Source of the DNA: Conoideocrella luteorostrata | Taxonomy: Eukaryota > Ascomycota > Sordariomycetes > Hypocreales > Clavicipitaceae | Direction of reading: 5' to 3' | NCBI GenBank assembly: GCA_032433595.1 | Contig: JASWJB010000488.1 | Location: 1-22,915, forward strand | DNA: 22,915 nt | In this document: positions 1 to 10,125 of the stretch, in pieces | Layout: the number at the start of each line of letters is the position of its first letter | Position numbering within the stretch: position 1 is the first letter of the stretch | The notes under the pieces: generated by a model | What the model saw: only the letters and a program-made list of their open reading frames with translations | Told to the model about the DNA's origin: nothing | The model's database searches: none | Translations under genes and position numbers: made by a program

Positions 1-1817
1 AAAAAAAAAAAAAAAAAAAAAGGCCTTTGGCTGGGAATGCTCGATAGATGAATGTCCACGACGCGAGAGAGAGCCAGATGACACACGCAAGTTCGGGTTC
101 CCAACCATCGTATAACCGCACGGAAGATCTAGAACGGGCATATGAAACGCCAAGACTCATTTGTTTACTCAAAAACGTTGTTTGTCAACGTTATTCCGTA
201 TTCCCAAGCCGGGGATATCATGCCTCGAGACGAGGATTATAGAAACCGCGCAGTTGCCACCACTGACCAGGGATGCCCATAGCCCGCTTCACAAAATCTT
301 GTGAGTGTGGGAAAGAGCATTGGTGCCCCACCGGTCGCTATAGCCCCGGTGTTACAGCGAAATTGCAGTCATCCTGCTCTTCCGTGTCTGCGTGTTCCCC
401 TTTTTTATGGGCCATGGAAGAAATTATACATTGAACGCACGTGATTCGCTGGTTACAAATTGCATATTTTCCAGAATTAAATGCCTCGAGCAAACAAACT
501 TGACCAATTGGATCGGACGGATCTACTCAGTTTTCCAAAAGAAAAAGAACCATGGATACTGGCTCAATGTCGGGCAGCTCCTCTACGGAGCACGCACTAG
601 AGTATCAGAAATGGTGCATTCGACTTCAGCCAGACTGGACTTGAGATGATGACTCCTAGACCAGGTTGAAACAGGCTCGTCTCTTCTATTCCAACACTAC
701 TACTAGCATTTGCGGCAATGCGGCAAAATGATGGCATCGTCTCAATCTAGGCCAAGCATACTACTCCGTACTCGGCTTTCTGTTGCCGCGACCGTAGATA
801 CCTCAATGAATGGGTACGATGCCGCGTCATCCACCGAATACCGGCACATTGCATTCCAGCGCGAGATCGCGACTAGATGGCATTTTTTTGTGAGACCATG
901 ACTGCTTGAGAACACAAAGAACCTCCCCTCCGTGTCGGGACACGAAAGGCACATTCCCGCTCACGGCATTGTCGCATTGGCAATACATACAATAGTATGT
1001 ACAAGCTATCCTGCACGGATAAATGCGCAGTACTATTTCGAGCGAGAGCTCGGCAGCACTGTTCTCCGTATGGTGCAATTAGTACGGAGTATAGTAGAGC
1101 ACGCATCAACCGCGTCAACAATGGGGCGTTTCTTGGAAGTGTGCCCGAGGCGTCGTTGCACAAAGCACACAACTATTTCGTGCGTGCTCCATACTCCGTA
1201 TATACTGTACGTGTTATAATATTGCATACAAATGCATATTGTACAGCTCTGGACTGGACCGACATGTCCTAGCGTTGTAATATTGGTTCAAGCAGTGAAG
1301 GGAAGCTCCCTGCTACTAAGCCGAAGAAGAGACTATGCCGAACAACATGATTCATTGCACCGTCTCTGCTAGGCCTGGACACAAGAGTCCGTCGCACCAA
1401 GCCAGATCGTTAGCGGACGGCTGAGGGCAGGTTGGCGGCATTTTACAGTTGCGTGTGCTCCGTAACTATCTGTCCTGAACCTGTGCTCGCTATTTAGCGC
1501 CACTTGCAGGGATTGGATCGATTCGACGTAGCAGAGGCGCACTGTGAAAAGCTCTTAATGGCTCAGCTATGCCGCAAGGGTGCTAGTATGCTCAGTACCC
1601 TGGCATTTTCCCCCCAGCGTTCCATGCTGCTCGCCTGGCAAATCAATGCAAATGCAGGGCGACTGAGTAGGAAGGAGCCAATCAAAAGACGAGAATGCTG
1701 TTGGTCCACGCGCTCTGTGTGCCTGTCCAACCCCCCCCCTTCCCAGTATTCTCGCCTCAAGCCCGAGTGTGCAGCCTGTGTGGTTCCATTTATCCCCCTC
1801 CCCTTCCCGTCTCCGCC
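1..1817. other. gene-free region with CTCCGTA motif cluster
   Basis: I see no credible gene here. The open frames are under 116 codons, overlap each other on both strands, and show no domain or plausible splice structure. The window opens with a run of 21 A. The 7-mer CTCCGTA or its complement occurs at 584-590, 764-770, 1064-1070, 1083-1089, 1194-1200 and 1458-1464, far denser than elsewhere in the window. An imperfect palindrome with CTGTAC/GTACAG arms lies at 1205-1246. From about 1725 to 1815 the + strand is strongly C/T-rich, as in many filamentous-fungal promoters, and this probably belongs to the OPY2 promoter that follows. Confidence 0.7.
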
Positions 1818-1886
1818 ATGGTGAGACCTGCGTTGGCCATCTTTGCCTCGTTCCTCGTCCACCTCCGCTGCCCGACTCAACCGTAA
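1818..1886 (+). promoter_or_regulatory. candidate upstream ORF 1 of OPY2 (22 codons)
   Basis: An ATG in a strong context (CGCCATGG) opens a 22-codon frame that ends at TAA, about 420 nt before the OPY2 start codon. It lies just after a C/T-rich tract likely to be core promoter, so whether it is transcribed depends on the start site used. If it is in the mRNA leader it should reduce initiation at the main ATG. The peptide itself shows no known motif. Presence in the transcript is inference. Confidence 0.45.
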
Positions 1887-1979
1887 CAACGTCCTCGCGA
1901 ACTGTCGACATCACGTACTTCTTGGCTTATTCAGGACACAGCAACCTCTTGATTTCGCTTCAATAAGTCGCCAGGGTCG

Positions 1980-1997
1980 ATGATGTCTTTCTTTTAG
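1980..1997 (+). promoter_or_regulatory. candidate upstream ORF 2 of OPY2 (5 codons, tandem ATG)
   Basis: ATG ATG TCT TTC TTT TAG forms a minimal upstream ORF 310 nt before the OPY2 start codon. From its stop to the main ATG at 2308 I find no other ATG, so in a transcript starting upstream it would be the last start codon met before the true one. From memory, the entomopathogen Metarhizium robertsii controls its OPY2 orthologue through alternative transcription start sites that include or exclude upstream ORFs. That makes this element a plausible conserved control. Confidence 0.5.
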
Positions 1998-2307
1998 AGT
2001 CCTTCCGTCGTTTTATATTCCATTCTTTCAAGAGCTAGTCTCCCAGCACACTCGTTTACATCCTTATTCTGTTCATTGTTCTCCTTCAATCGCCATCGCG
2101 AATAACGCTTCATCGATAATACACAACGTCGACTTTCCGATACAAAAAAAGACTTCCCCATCAATAGCGCTTTAATTTTGAATCAACCTTTGTCAGAAAC
2201 TGGGACCTCACTTTGTCGAACGGCTTCACTTGAGAAGTAGACAAGTCGTCCAATCAATATAGCAAGTGCCTCGACTACCCTACCCATCAAGATCTGCCGT
2301 CTCCAAA

Positions 2308-3652
2308 ATGTTTGAACAGACGCCCTACGTCATCGCCAGGGACTTGGCTGGAGTGGAAGACAGTATGTTACCATCACAATTCGTAGACATTGACTCGACT
2401 GTCGCTAACGTTATGTGCAGTCCTCAATAGCCTCACCAAGCGAGACGACTGCGTCAAGTGCGATGACAGCTCAAAACTTACATGCCCTGCCTGTGCCACG
2501 GGTGAAAGTTGCCAATTCACTGTACCTTTGAACTGCAGACAATGCCCCAAGTCTTTCTGTATGAAGGAGGACTTGCCTGCAAACAACGCAAGTGGCAGTG
2601 GTAATAAAGGCAGCGACGGCCCAAGTGCAGGCCCGATTGCAGGAGGTGTCATCGGGGGAATTATCGCAATTGCTATCATCACATATCTCATCTGGAGATT
2701 TGTTATCAAGCCGAAGCGAGCCTCGAATCACCATCAGTCGGTTTATGAGACGCAGTCCAACCCGACTCGTCACATCGAGAAGGATGATGCTTCGAGAATG
2801 ACCAGACGGTCATCAACTCATACAGTCCACTCCATCGCGTCGACAGTCCTTACTCGAGCCTCCAATATCATACAAATTGCTTATATTCCTGGTGTGACAA
2901 ACCGAGCTACACCTACGTCCCCAGCGGTTCTCGTCCCCCCAGTCCCACCAATCCCCATGCAGCATTCCGAGGGCAACCGTCAAAGTGGCCCAGACGATCA
3001 GCACTTCTTTGTTCCCGGTAACTTGCGAGACTCTACGTACTCTGGGATCTCTTCGTTCTCAGACCGAACTTCCTATGCACCACGGTCAAGCATCGCTTCC
3101 ACTATCTATGGCAAGCAAGCCCAAATTCAAACTCCTGCGCAAACGGGTATGCGAGCCAAGCCCACTGTTGTGAGCGTCAAGTCTGCTGGCACCAGCGCCC
3201 CAAACACACCACCGGTGCCTTCTATAGACTTCGAGAGATTTGGCGTTTCTGCCCGACCCGAAAGCGCTTCGAGTAACTTTAGTGTCGGCTCGACGTACGT
3301 GAATAATGCAAGCACAGTGTCACATGGTCGAGCACAGGTTGTCAAGCTTGGAAGCAGCCTGAAGACAGTTGAAATTGCTTCCAAATCGGACGCAAGCCTC
3401 TCGTCTACTTCATTGGCATCCTTTGCATCTAAGGATAGCTCTAATCGAATCCCTCTTGTCACAACATCGCCGTCAAGTGATCAGGGACCTTTCTCGGATC
3501 CACCTGAGCGCCAAAACGCCGTTAGCACGCCCACTCTCGGATCAGTTGCTGAGGAAATCGTGGAGCGTCGCGGAGTAGACCGGACTAACAGGCCTGGATC
3601 TGGAGACCGAGGCCAAAGTCCCTTCAGCGATGTGCACGCCACTAAGGAATGA
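2308..3652 (+). CDS. OPY2: OPY2-type membrane anchor of the HOG/filamentous MAPK pathways
   Basis: Two exons, 2308-2362 and 2421-3652, flank a 58-bp intron (GTATGT donor, GCTAAC branch, TGCAG acceptor) and give 428 residues. Residues 29-65 hold eight cysteines in paired CxxC-like spacing (C29, C32, C40, C43, C49, C57, C60, C65), the pattern of the extracellular Opy2 N-terminal domain. A Gly/Ile-rich transmembrane helix spans about 90-114, followed by a Lys/Arg stop-transfer (KPKR, 115-118). The remaining 310 residues are Ser/Thr/Pro-rich cytoplasmic tail, with Ser-rich blocks (STYSGISSFSDRTSYAPRS region) typical of fungal homologues. There is no cleavable signal peptide, which fits a type I/III anchor. 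In yeast, Opy2 tethers Ste50, and so Ste11, to the plasma membrane beside Sho1. That role is inferred here by family. The exon 1 start is chosen because it is the only ATG that joins the domain through a good intron. Confidence 0.88.
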
Positions 3653-4243
3653 TGACTTAGTGTTGGAATTATGGCTCAGTGTCAGCTGTCAAGTATATAT
3701 CATAAGCTGCTGGGCTTTTCTTCGTGTTTTTATTCTTCTACCTTAAGCGGGAATTTTTTTTATCGCTTGGCGATTATGACAGGTTACGGCGTCTTTCTTG
3801 GGTATATTTTGAATGGAATTGGATGAAAGAAGGGCGTATCTAGCCAGTAGTACTTATCTCCTAGCATGTGTCTTTACTTACTTTCTGGAATAGAGTTGAT
3901 GATGACTTGGATCTGCTTAAACGTTGTTTGAAATTGTACCTGAACTTGATGGTATGTGACTAAGGAAGAAGAAACTGCAATTCAGAGATAAGGGAAACCA
4001 CCTTCATTTGCATGTAAACCCGTGCGTCTGCTTAAGTAAAACGCGGCCTTTAGCGTTAGATATGAAGAGCTGTACGTTGATAAGTTGAATAGCTTAGCTT
4101 CTTATTATCCTTGACATCTCGGTGGCGGGCGTCTTGTAATGGAAATATGTGAACAGATAGAAGGACAGCTTGCGCGATGACCGAGAGCTTTCTTAAGCTC
4201 TACTTCATTTTCAATAAGCTTTGTGCTTATCTGAATGAAGCCA

Positions 4244-4309
4244 ATATTCGCCATTCATGCTCGCCAGTGAATTAACGTTTTGGATCTCTCGCCCGTTTTT
4301 AGCAACCAA
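4244..4309 (+). repeat. diverged direct repeat, copy 1
   Basis: Paired with 4440-4510. Shared blocks are ATATTCGCCATT, CTCGCCAGTGAATTAA and AGCAAYCAA in the same order and nearly the same spacing. Offset between copies is 196 bp. The pair brackets the A12-CTG array, suggesting an old local duplication or the remnant of a small element. Confidence 0.75.
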
Positions 4310-4334
4310 ACCCAGCAATTGGTATCCCATGGAC

Positions 4335-4380
4335 AAAAAAAAAAAACTGAAAAAAAAAAAACTGAAAAAAAAAAAACCTG
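4335..4380 (+). repeat. (A12-CTG) tandem repeat, three units
   Basis: There are three runs of exactly twelve A. The first two are each followed by CTG and the third by CCTG, giving a 15-bp period. The identical run lengths suggest recent unit duplication, although collapse or expansion during sequencing is possible in A-runs. Confidence 0.9.
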
Positions 4381-4439
4381 GCGTATTTCATGCTCTATTT
4401 CCCATCTCAATATGCGGTTTGGATCGCTGACTGCAGTCG

Positions 4440-4510
4440 ATATTCGCCATTTGTACTCGCCAGTGAATTAAACCATCTTTGAATCTGTCTCAACCGGTTC
4501 TAGCAATCAA
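4440..4510 (+). repeat. diverged direct repeat, copy 2
   Basis: This is the partner of 4244-4309. It keeps ATATTCGCCATT and a 16-nt identical block CTCGCCAGTGAATTAA, then drifts before a matching AGCAAYCAA end. It is five bases longer than copy 1 because of small indels. Confidence 0.75.
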
Positions 4511-5703
4511 GTTCAAAGCAACTGGCAGCTATAAAAACCCAGGCAGAAGCGTTGAGTGCTCACGGTTTCCTCCCAATTGGTATCTTCGTAGCAGTTTCGA
4601 CATCCCCCCAACTCCAGGATCGGATCACAGAGCATCGATAGAAGCACATCTCAAGTATACTCTGGACAGTCATTCAAAGCGGAATGTATGGACGGACCCC
4701 TTTCCAGTGAAGGACGATAAGAGCTTGGATCTTGCCAAGGTCAGCACCGCCTCGCGCAAGGGGGTATTGTTGCGTCGTGGGTTGGAGGGACTGTACACGT
4801 GGCGGATGGCTAACAAGATGTGTTGTCAAGGTGGAAGGGGAGGATCGTCAGTAAGCTGGATGGTGGGTGAGGGCTGAGAGTTGCTTTCGAAAGCTATGCC
4901 CTTTGCGGCATGTGCCGGGAACGAGAGTCGAAGGACCTTGAGTGTTACGAGGGCATGAATGTACAGACTTGTTCATGTCTGAGAGAGCCGTCTGGATATA
5001 TTTATACGTGTATGCCTTGAGGTGGGTGGATAGTTTGTGTCATGACGGAGCTGCAGCTAAAGTGGCAGCAATTATGAGGGGTATTGATCCCTGCTTTTCA
5101 GAGGGTGTGTACTTCATATGCATGACGACAATATCATTGGATAGATATGTTAACTCATAGTGTTGAGTTTTAGAGGAAGTTATTCCTGTGGACACGGGAC
5201 ACGGAAAGTAGGTTAACAAAGAGCTCAACATCGACTTGGCTGCGCGGGTGATGCAAAGCAATTGACGTGACGTGGCTGGCTCGCAAAGCATTGCATTACA
5301 ATTACAGCTACAATAGAACAAAGGAGTTGAAAGGTACAATAATTTTAATACATGCAATGCCCTGCTGGCTCGCCACATGTTTAAAACAGTAAGCATCCTG
5401 GTTTCGAGCTGTACGTTTCGAATTAGTTATACAGAGAAGCCACCGTTTTATGGCCGGGGGAAGCAACTGCGGCAGTTTTTGTCGACTGTAAGTAACTGGC
5501 AGATGCCAGTTGACAGTAATTTAGGTAGATGTTGAATGAGAGTACTCCCCTTCTGCTTCACTCCATCTGAGCTGCAGAGCCTGGCAATTTGGCATCAAGT
5601 CATGACTGGTCATAATAAAACAAGTGTTTCTAATATTAAAAAAAAAAAAAAAAACTCTCTTCCGTTCTTAATGAGCTTTCATATAGTACGGATCAAACGG
5701 GCC

Positions 5704-7488
5704 TTACACGTCGAATATGTCCCCAATGCCTTGACCACCGCCTCTCCGGATGTCAACAATGTCCAGCCTCCATCCCTCCCAATGTTTCAGGCCTCGCTTG
5801 ATTTCCTTGATTCTTTCAAGTCGACGCTTTAATTCTTCTTCTTGAGCCTTGCGGAATGCGTCTTCGTCAAAATCAAAATCATCATCATTCAACAATTCAT
5901 GTTCACCACCACCACCGCCGGCGATGGCGTTGAGACCGTTCGTTAAGAAATCGCCGAAGCCACTAACGGATTGCTTCCTCTGAGACGGGTGGGATGCTGG
6001 TCCCCCAGAAAGGTCCACGTCGTGGAAGCCCGGGCTGGTAGCTTCCATCTCGCGGCGTTTCTCGATCCACGAGCCACTGCGCAGCTCGTGTATTTCATGC
6101 TCTAGGCTGCGGATCTTCTTTTCTAGACGCAAGCGGTCCTCATTCTCAAGTTCGTCCACGCCTTCGTCGTCAAGGCCACCACCACCTTCGGTGGATTTGC
6201 GGCTGCGAAGTTTTTCGTTCTCACTTTCCAGCTTTTCAACCTTGGTCCGCAGATCTTGAGCTTCCTTCTCTGCCCTTTCCTTGTCTTTTCTGGTGGACTG
6301 AGATCGAGAATCCTGTTCTTTGTGGATTGTGGTCAACGTTGCGACTTTCTTCTCGAGAGCATCCACTTTGATTTCCAGGTCAGATCTGACCTTATTTGCC
6401 TCTTCTAGGTCGTGATCAAGTGTCTTGACCTTGGTCTCGGCACTTGATCGTTCACTGCCTTCGCGAACGGCCTTGTCGGTAGTTCTTTCGAGATTGCGCT
6501 TCACATCCTGCAGCTCGCGCTGTGCCTTACCAGCGGCAGCCTCAGCACGGGCGAGCTTCTCTTCCAGGGCATTTACTTGCTCTCTCTCTGTTTCGGTGCC
6601 AGTTTCTTGCCGTTGAACGCGAGCTTTCAACGTCGATATTTCTATCTCCATAGACTCAATTGTTGATGTCTTGGCGTCTAGCTCGGCTTGCAGCTGTGAC
6701 GGAGGCGACGCAACGGATATTGAAGGTCGATGCCCGTGGCCAGAGCCTCGTGACACTTGCTGTTGCAATTGTGTATTTTGTCTTTGTAATGACGCGATCT
6801 CGGTTTTCTAATATGAGCACTTTAGCACGTGAGCTTGCGAAATCTTTGAAGCAGGGTTTTAGTACCAGCTTGTCAACTTCGTTACTGCCCTGAGTCTTGG
6901 ATGTGGCATCGCCATCGCCTTCACGAAGAACTGCGAGCTCATCTTCAGCTTTCTTCCATCGCTTCTCTGCATCCAAGGACTCCTTCGATAATTTCTTGTT
7001 ATCCTTTTCCAGTTCTTCAATGCGAGAAGCCTGTTTTCTGTAGATGTCCGGCGCAGAATCGCCGTCTGGACTAAATGGACCTGGGGATGTGGCCCCTGCC
7101 GCGCCAGCTCGGAACGATGTCGATCTCATTTTGGACTGCTGTGCTAAAGATGGGGTTGCTGAAGGCGACCCAGCATCTGTGGTTTTGTCTTCAACTGCTT
7201 TATCATTGTCTGCGGTTGCGTCGTCTGTCTTGTCGGGTTTGTCTTCAGTCGCTGGCTGCTCTGACGCACTGCCAGCCTGGTCGTCTACATTTGGCGACGT
7301 GGTTTCCGTAGTCTCGTCTTCGTCCTTTTTGGGCTCCGTGGTCTTCTTGCCCTTCTTCTTTTTCATCTGCTCGACCTGGAATAGCTGGGTTAGCTCTAAA
7401 GTGACGTATGGAAGGAACCTACTGGACTTACGCGCTTTCGGGCCGCGGCAATCTTTTCTTGGCGCGCCTTTTCCTCTGCATCAGCCAT
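5704..7488 (-). CDS. long coiled-coil protein, golgin-like (M-protein-repeat type)
   Basis: Three exons on the minus strand, 7488-7432, 7375-6866 and 6807-5704, give 556 residues. The introns are 56 bp (GTAAGT donor, GCTAACC branch) and 58 bp (GTACTA donor, TATTAG acceptor), and both preserve frame. Residues 1-30 are a charged helix ending in a lysine run (RQEKIAAARKR, then MKKKKGKK). About 31-130 is Thr/Ser/Asp-rich and probably disordered. From about 135 to 430, heptad-like Glu/Lys/Leu sequence predicts extended coiled coil, with a gap where intron 2 falls. Residues 492-507 are very acidic (NDDDFDFDEDAF), followed by a basic helix, a Trp-containing segment (GLKHWEGWRLDIV) and the end IGDIFDV. 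The N-terminal motif resembles the start of GM130-type golgins, so a Golgi tether is a guess. A cytoskeletal or vesicle scaffold is equally possible. The gene is divergent from the Ser-rich gene at 8047. Confidence 0.82.
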
Positions 7489-8046
7489 CTTGAATGCGAA
7501 TTGATATAATTCAGCAGACTTTTTGCATGTATTTAGGAACGGGGTTGTCAATTGTTGGCGCCAGTTGATGTTGATCGTGGAGGGAGGGAGCTATTGATGT
7601 CGTCCCGATAGTTAGTTATGGATTGGACTGATTAGGATAGGTGGCCAGAGCTTGCCTTGCACTGTGCGCACCAGAAGTGGTGGAGTCCGTGGAGGCGACC
7701 ACGTTCGCATGACTGTGAGCAACTCTGATCAATAGGCTTCCCACTTGCAAGGTGATGGTTCATTAATCGTCATTGGGTATATCAAGGAACTCTTCCGTCA
7801 CACTTCGGCCTTTGTAAGCGTCAGGATACTGTGTAGCCTATTTGACATCCATTTTTGAACATGAGAGTCGCTCCTTCCCTCAAATTCCTAGGGAGCGACA
7901 CCGCACGTGCAAGTAAGTGAACAGTGCTCCGTAACTTGACAGAGCCTCTTCACTCTGCGTAATTCGCATAAAAAAAATGTTTTGGCACCAAATTCTTCAT
8001 CATTTGCCCGGAACACTCTGTCTGGCATCCCGGTGACCTATCAATC
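7489..8046. promoter_or_regulatory. shared upstream region of two divergent genes
   Basis: 558 bp separate the start codons of the coiled-coil gene (-) and the Ser-rich gene (+), so both promoters must lie here. A CTCCGTA motif sits at 7927-7933, and an A-rich CATAAAAAAA stretch lies about 70 bp before the + strand start. No known operator is clear. Confidence 0.6.
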
Positions 8047-10125
8047 ATGAACTGGACCACGGACGCGAGGTCTAGGGCTAAGAAGAATGGAAAAAAAGGT
8101 GACCATGCACGACAAAAAGAGTACTTTGCCAAGTCCCGAATGCGCCGCGGTGAACAAGAGACATCTACCATAGGGACACATTTTGGGGTCGCAGGCCGCA
8201 CTATTGATCCAATCGCTTCCTCTGCACGGTTTCCGCAAACAGATGTTATCTCTACTGAGTACGGAGGGCACGATAGACAAGTACTGGACAAATTGATCGG
8301 CAACAACTATGTTGCGAGATCTCCAGTGAGCCCTCGAGCCTCCATGCAGAGGCAGCATACGACAGATGATCGAGCTGACAATACCAGCATGACAGCCAAA
8401 AAGCGACGGCTCCTGGACCAGCTCGACTGGACTGGGATATCGCTACAGAAACCGCTGACGATTGAATATCCCAAGCCAACCAAAAAGCTTCGGGAGAGCC
8501 ATGGATCCCATAACCTGCACAAAGGGTTAATCCACGGTGCGAATAAGGCAGTTGTAGGAACCTCTTCACAGCCAGACAAAATCAAAGTCCAAGTTGGGAG
8601 CCAAAGCTTTCGATAGAGTCAGAATGCCAACTCCCTGCGGGGCTATAAAAGTTCTCAAGATTGCCAGTCTGCGACGTCTTTACGAACTTCGCAGAAAGGG
8701 GGTCTAAACAATTTAGTGTCATCTGAAAGATCTGGGAGCTTTTCCGATTCTCGACCTATTGCATCTACGCTATTTGCGGCCAAATCGTCCAGTCTAAGCA
8801 ATTACTCAAGCTCCTCACCGACTTTGCAACACATGCCATGGTCAGATCAATCACATAGTACAAACAGTTCATTACTGCCGGATGGCGGCTCTCCTAGACT
8901 GATACACCACCCACAGCCGTTGCGACGTGAGCGATTAAGGTTACTCAACATGAGGTCTCCAAGCCCAAAAATACAGTCAGATACGTCAGACCAGAAGGAT
9001 AGTCCGTGTATTAACGAGGTGAATCATTTCCGCAACGATCACAGCTTTAGGTCGACTGGTAGCGACAATATCTCGCGAGATTTGGGTCACCAACAAGCCA
9101 GCGCTCCGGATGGCCAACAACATCAGACTTTGAGCAGGCATAGGCTCAAAAATATTAGCTCGTCATGCATGCCGCGAAATTCATCATTTGCCGCAGGATT
9201 GGGATATAATCAGCGGAGGTCGACTGAGTTGACCAACTCCGGCAAGTTTCCTCTCGAGGCAAGAAGAACATCGAATTCGCCTACATCATCAGAAGTAGAA
9301 GACGAAGAGGAGGAGAAAGAGAAAGAGAAAGAGAAAGAAAAAGAAGAAAAAGAAAAAGATGAGGATAAAGATGAAGATAAAGATGAAAATGAAAATGAAG
9401 ATGGAAATAAATACGCACATGATGAAAAAACCATGGCTACTTGGGGCTCACCTAGGTCAAGACGGCCGCCCTCTACGGATAGCCAAGCGGTCGGTGATGA
9501 TGTGTTGTCTCTTTCTCAAGACCTACCGTCTGATGTAGATTCCCAGGAACTTTTGGACTTCCTGCATGAATTTGAGGACGAGAGGCGAGATCATAATCGA
9601 ACTAAAGCTGGCAACGCCGTCACGCAACGAGTTCATGATTCTCATGACAAAAGCGCGCTCCTTTCGCAGCACCCAAACAATGAAATGAAGCAAATGGAGC
9701 TACAAGGTATCAATCGGCAAGACGCTCAAAGTCCACAGCTGATCAAATCAGACTCAGTCGCCAGTGACACCGCCCAGCACCCCCCCTCAAGCTTGAGTTA
9801 TTTACATTTAGATCTTGCGGCCGCCTCGCCATCACCGATCGACGACCTAGGCAGAACTCGCCACCATGAACCACTGGGGCAAGCCCCATATGTATCGGCC
9901 GAGGATAGTTCAATGGTAAGCCTGGCTGTCGGACCGCCGGGTTCGCCACCTGAGCTTCGGTATCGTCAGCCTCAGCTCTTCATCGGCCGGCTCGCTTCAT
10001 CTAAAGACCTGCCCCCATCGCAAATGAGAGCTGCGCAAAAAACAAAGAAAAGCAACCGTCCGGATATACGGGCACTGCCGAACTACGATCCGAACTGCGA
10101 TGAGGACCCTATTGAAGATGCGTGA
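8047..10125 (+). CDS. uncharacterised Ser-rich protein, reading frame interrupted by one TAG
   Basis: The two open stretches 8047-8613 and 8617-10125 are in the same frame, separated only by TAG at 8614-8616. The frame stays open across the gap, so I treat them as one gene. The N-terminus is basic (MNWTTDARSRAK, then RQKEYFAKSR). Residues 118-137 (KKRRLLDQLDWTGISLQKPL) look like a short conserved motif. The rest is Ser/Gln/Asp-rich and probably disordered, with a Glu/Lys/Asp repeat coded at 9292-9408 and an end containing LFIGRLA and NYDPNCDEDPIEDA. I recall similar MNWT starts in uncharacterised Pezizomycotina proteins but cannot name a function. In-frame introns that would remove the TAG include 8554-8667 (GTAGGA donor, 114 bp) and 8554-8694 (141 bp), but their branch sites are weak. 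Alternatives are a nonsense allele, readthrough, or a separate downstream gene starting at ATG 8833. Confidence 0.65.
8614..8616 (+). other. in-frame TAG inside the Ser-rich gene
   Basis: The TAG is followed directly by AGT and then 502 further sense codons in the same frame, to TGA at 10123-10125. A TATAAAAG sequence lies 28 nt downstream (8644-8651). The context after the stop (TAG AGT CAG) is not the classic CTA readthrough context, so splicing or mutation is more likely than readthrough. Confidence 0.85.
9292..9408 (+). repeat. purine-rich Glu/Lys/Asp codon repeat
   Basis: GAGAAA-type repeats grade into GATAAAGATGAA-type repeats inside the Ser-rich gene, coding alternating E/K then D/E/K/N. 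The segment 9304-9359 is 56 nt of uninterrupted purine. Such tracts are prone to length change and can form triplex DNA. The encoded stretch would be a charged, flexible or single-helix segment. Confidence 0.85.

Larger units (their letters stand above)
3653..5703. other. gene-free region between convergent genes
   Basis: This region carries the 3' flanks of OPY2 (+) and the coiled-coil gene (-). The longest open frame, 4479-4877, begins with TTG, has no early ATG and matches nothing I recognise. A TATAAAAA box at 4530-4537 has no clear gene after it. The region contains the A-tract tandem repeat and direct repeats listed separately, and a 17-A run at 5638-5654 just beyond the coiled-coil stop codon. 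Confidence 0.65.

Noticed and set aside
2308..2390. OPY2 start at a downstream in-frame codon without the intron
   Set aside because: The frame upstream of 2421 is intronic, with clear donor, branch and acceptor. The ATG at 2308 joins the domain cleanly.
4479..4877. 132-codon frame next to a TATAAAAA box
   Set aside because: It starts at TTG, the TATA box lies inside the frame, and the sequence partly derives from the direct repeat.
7044..7493. 149-codon frame antisense to the coiled-coil gene
   Set aside because: Ser/Val-rich translation is the complement of Glu/Asp/Thr codons and runs through the opposite gene's intron.
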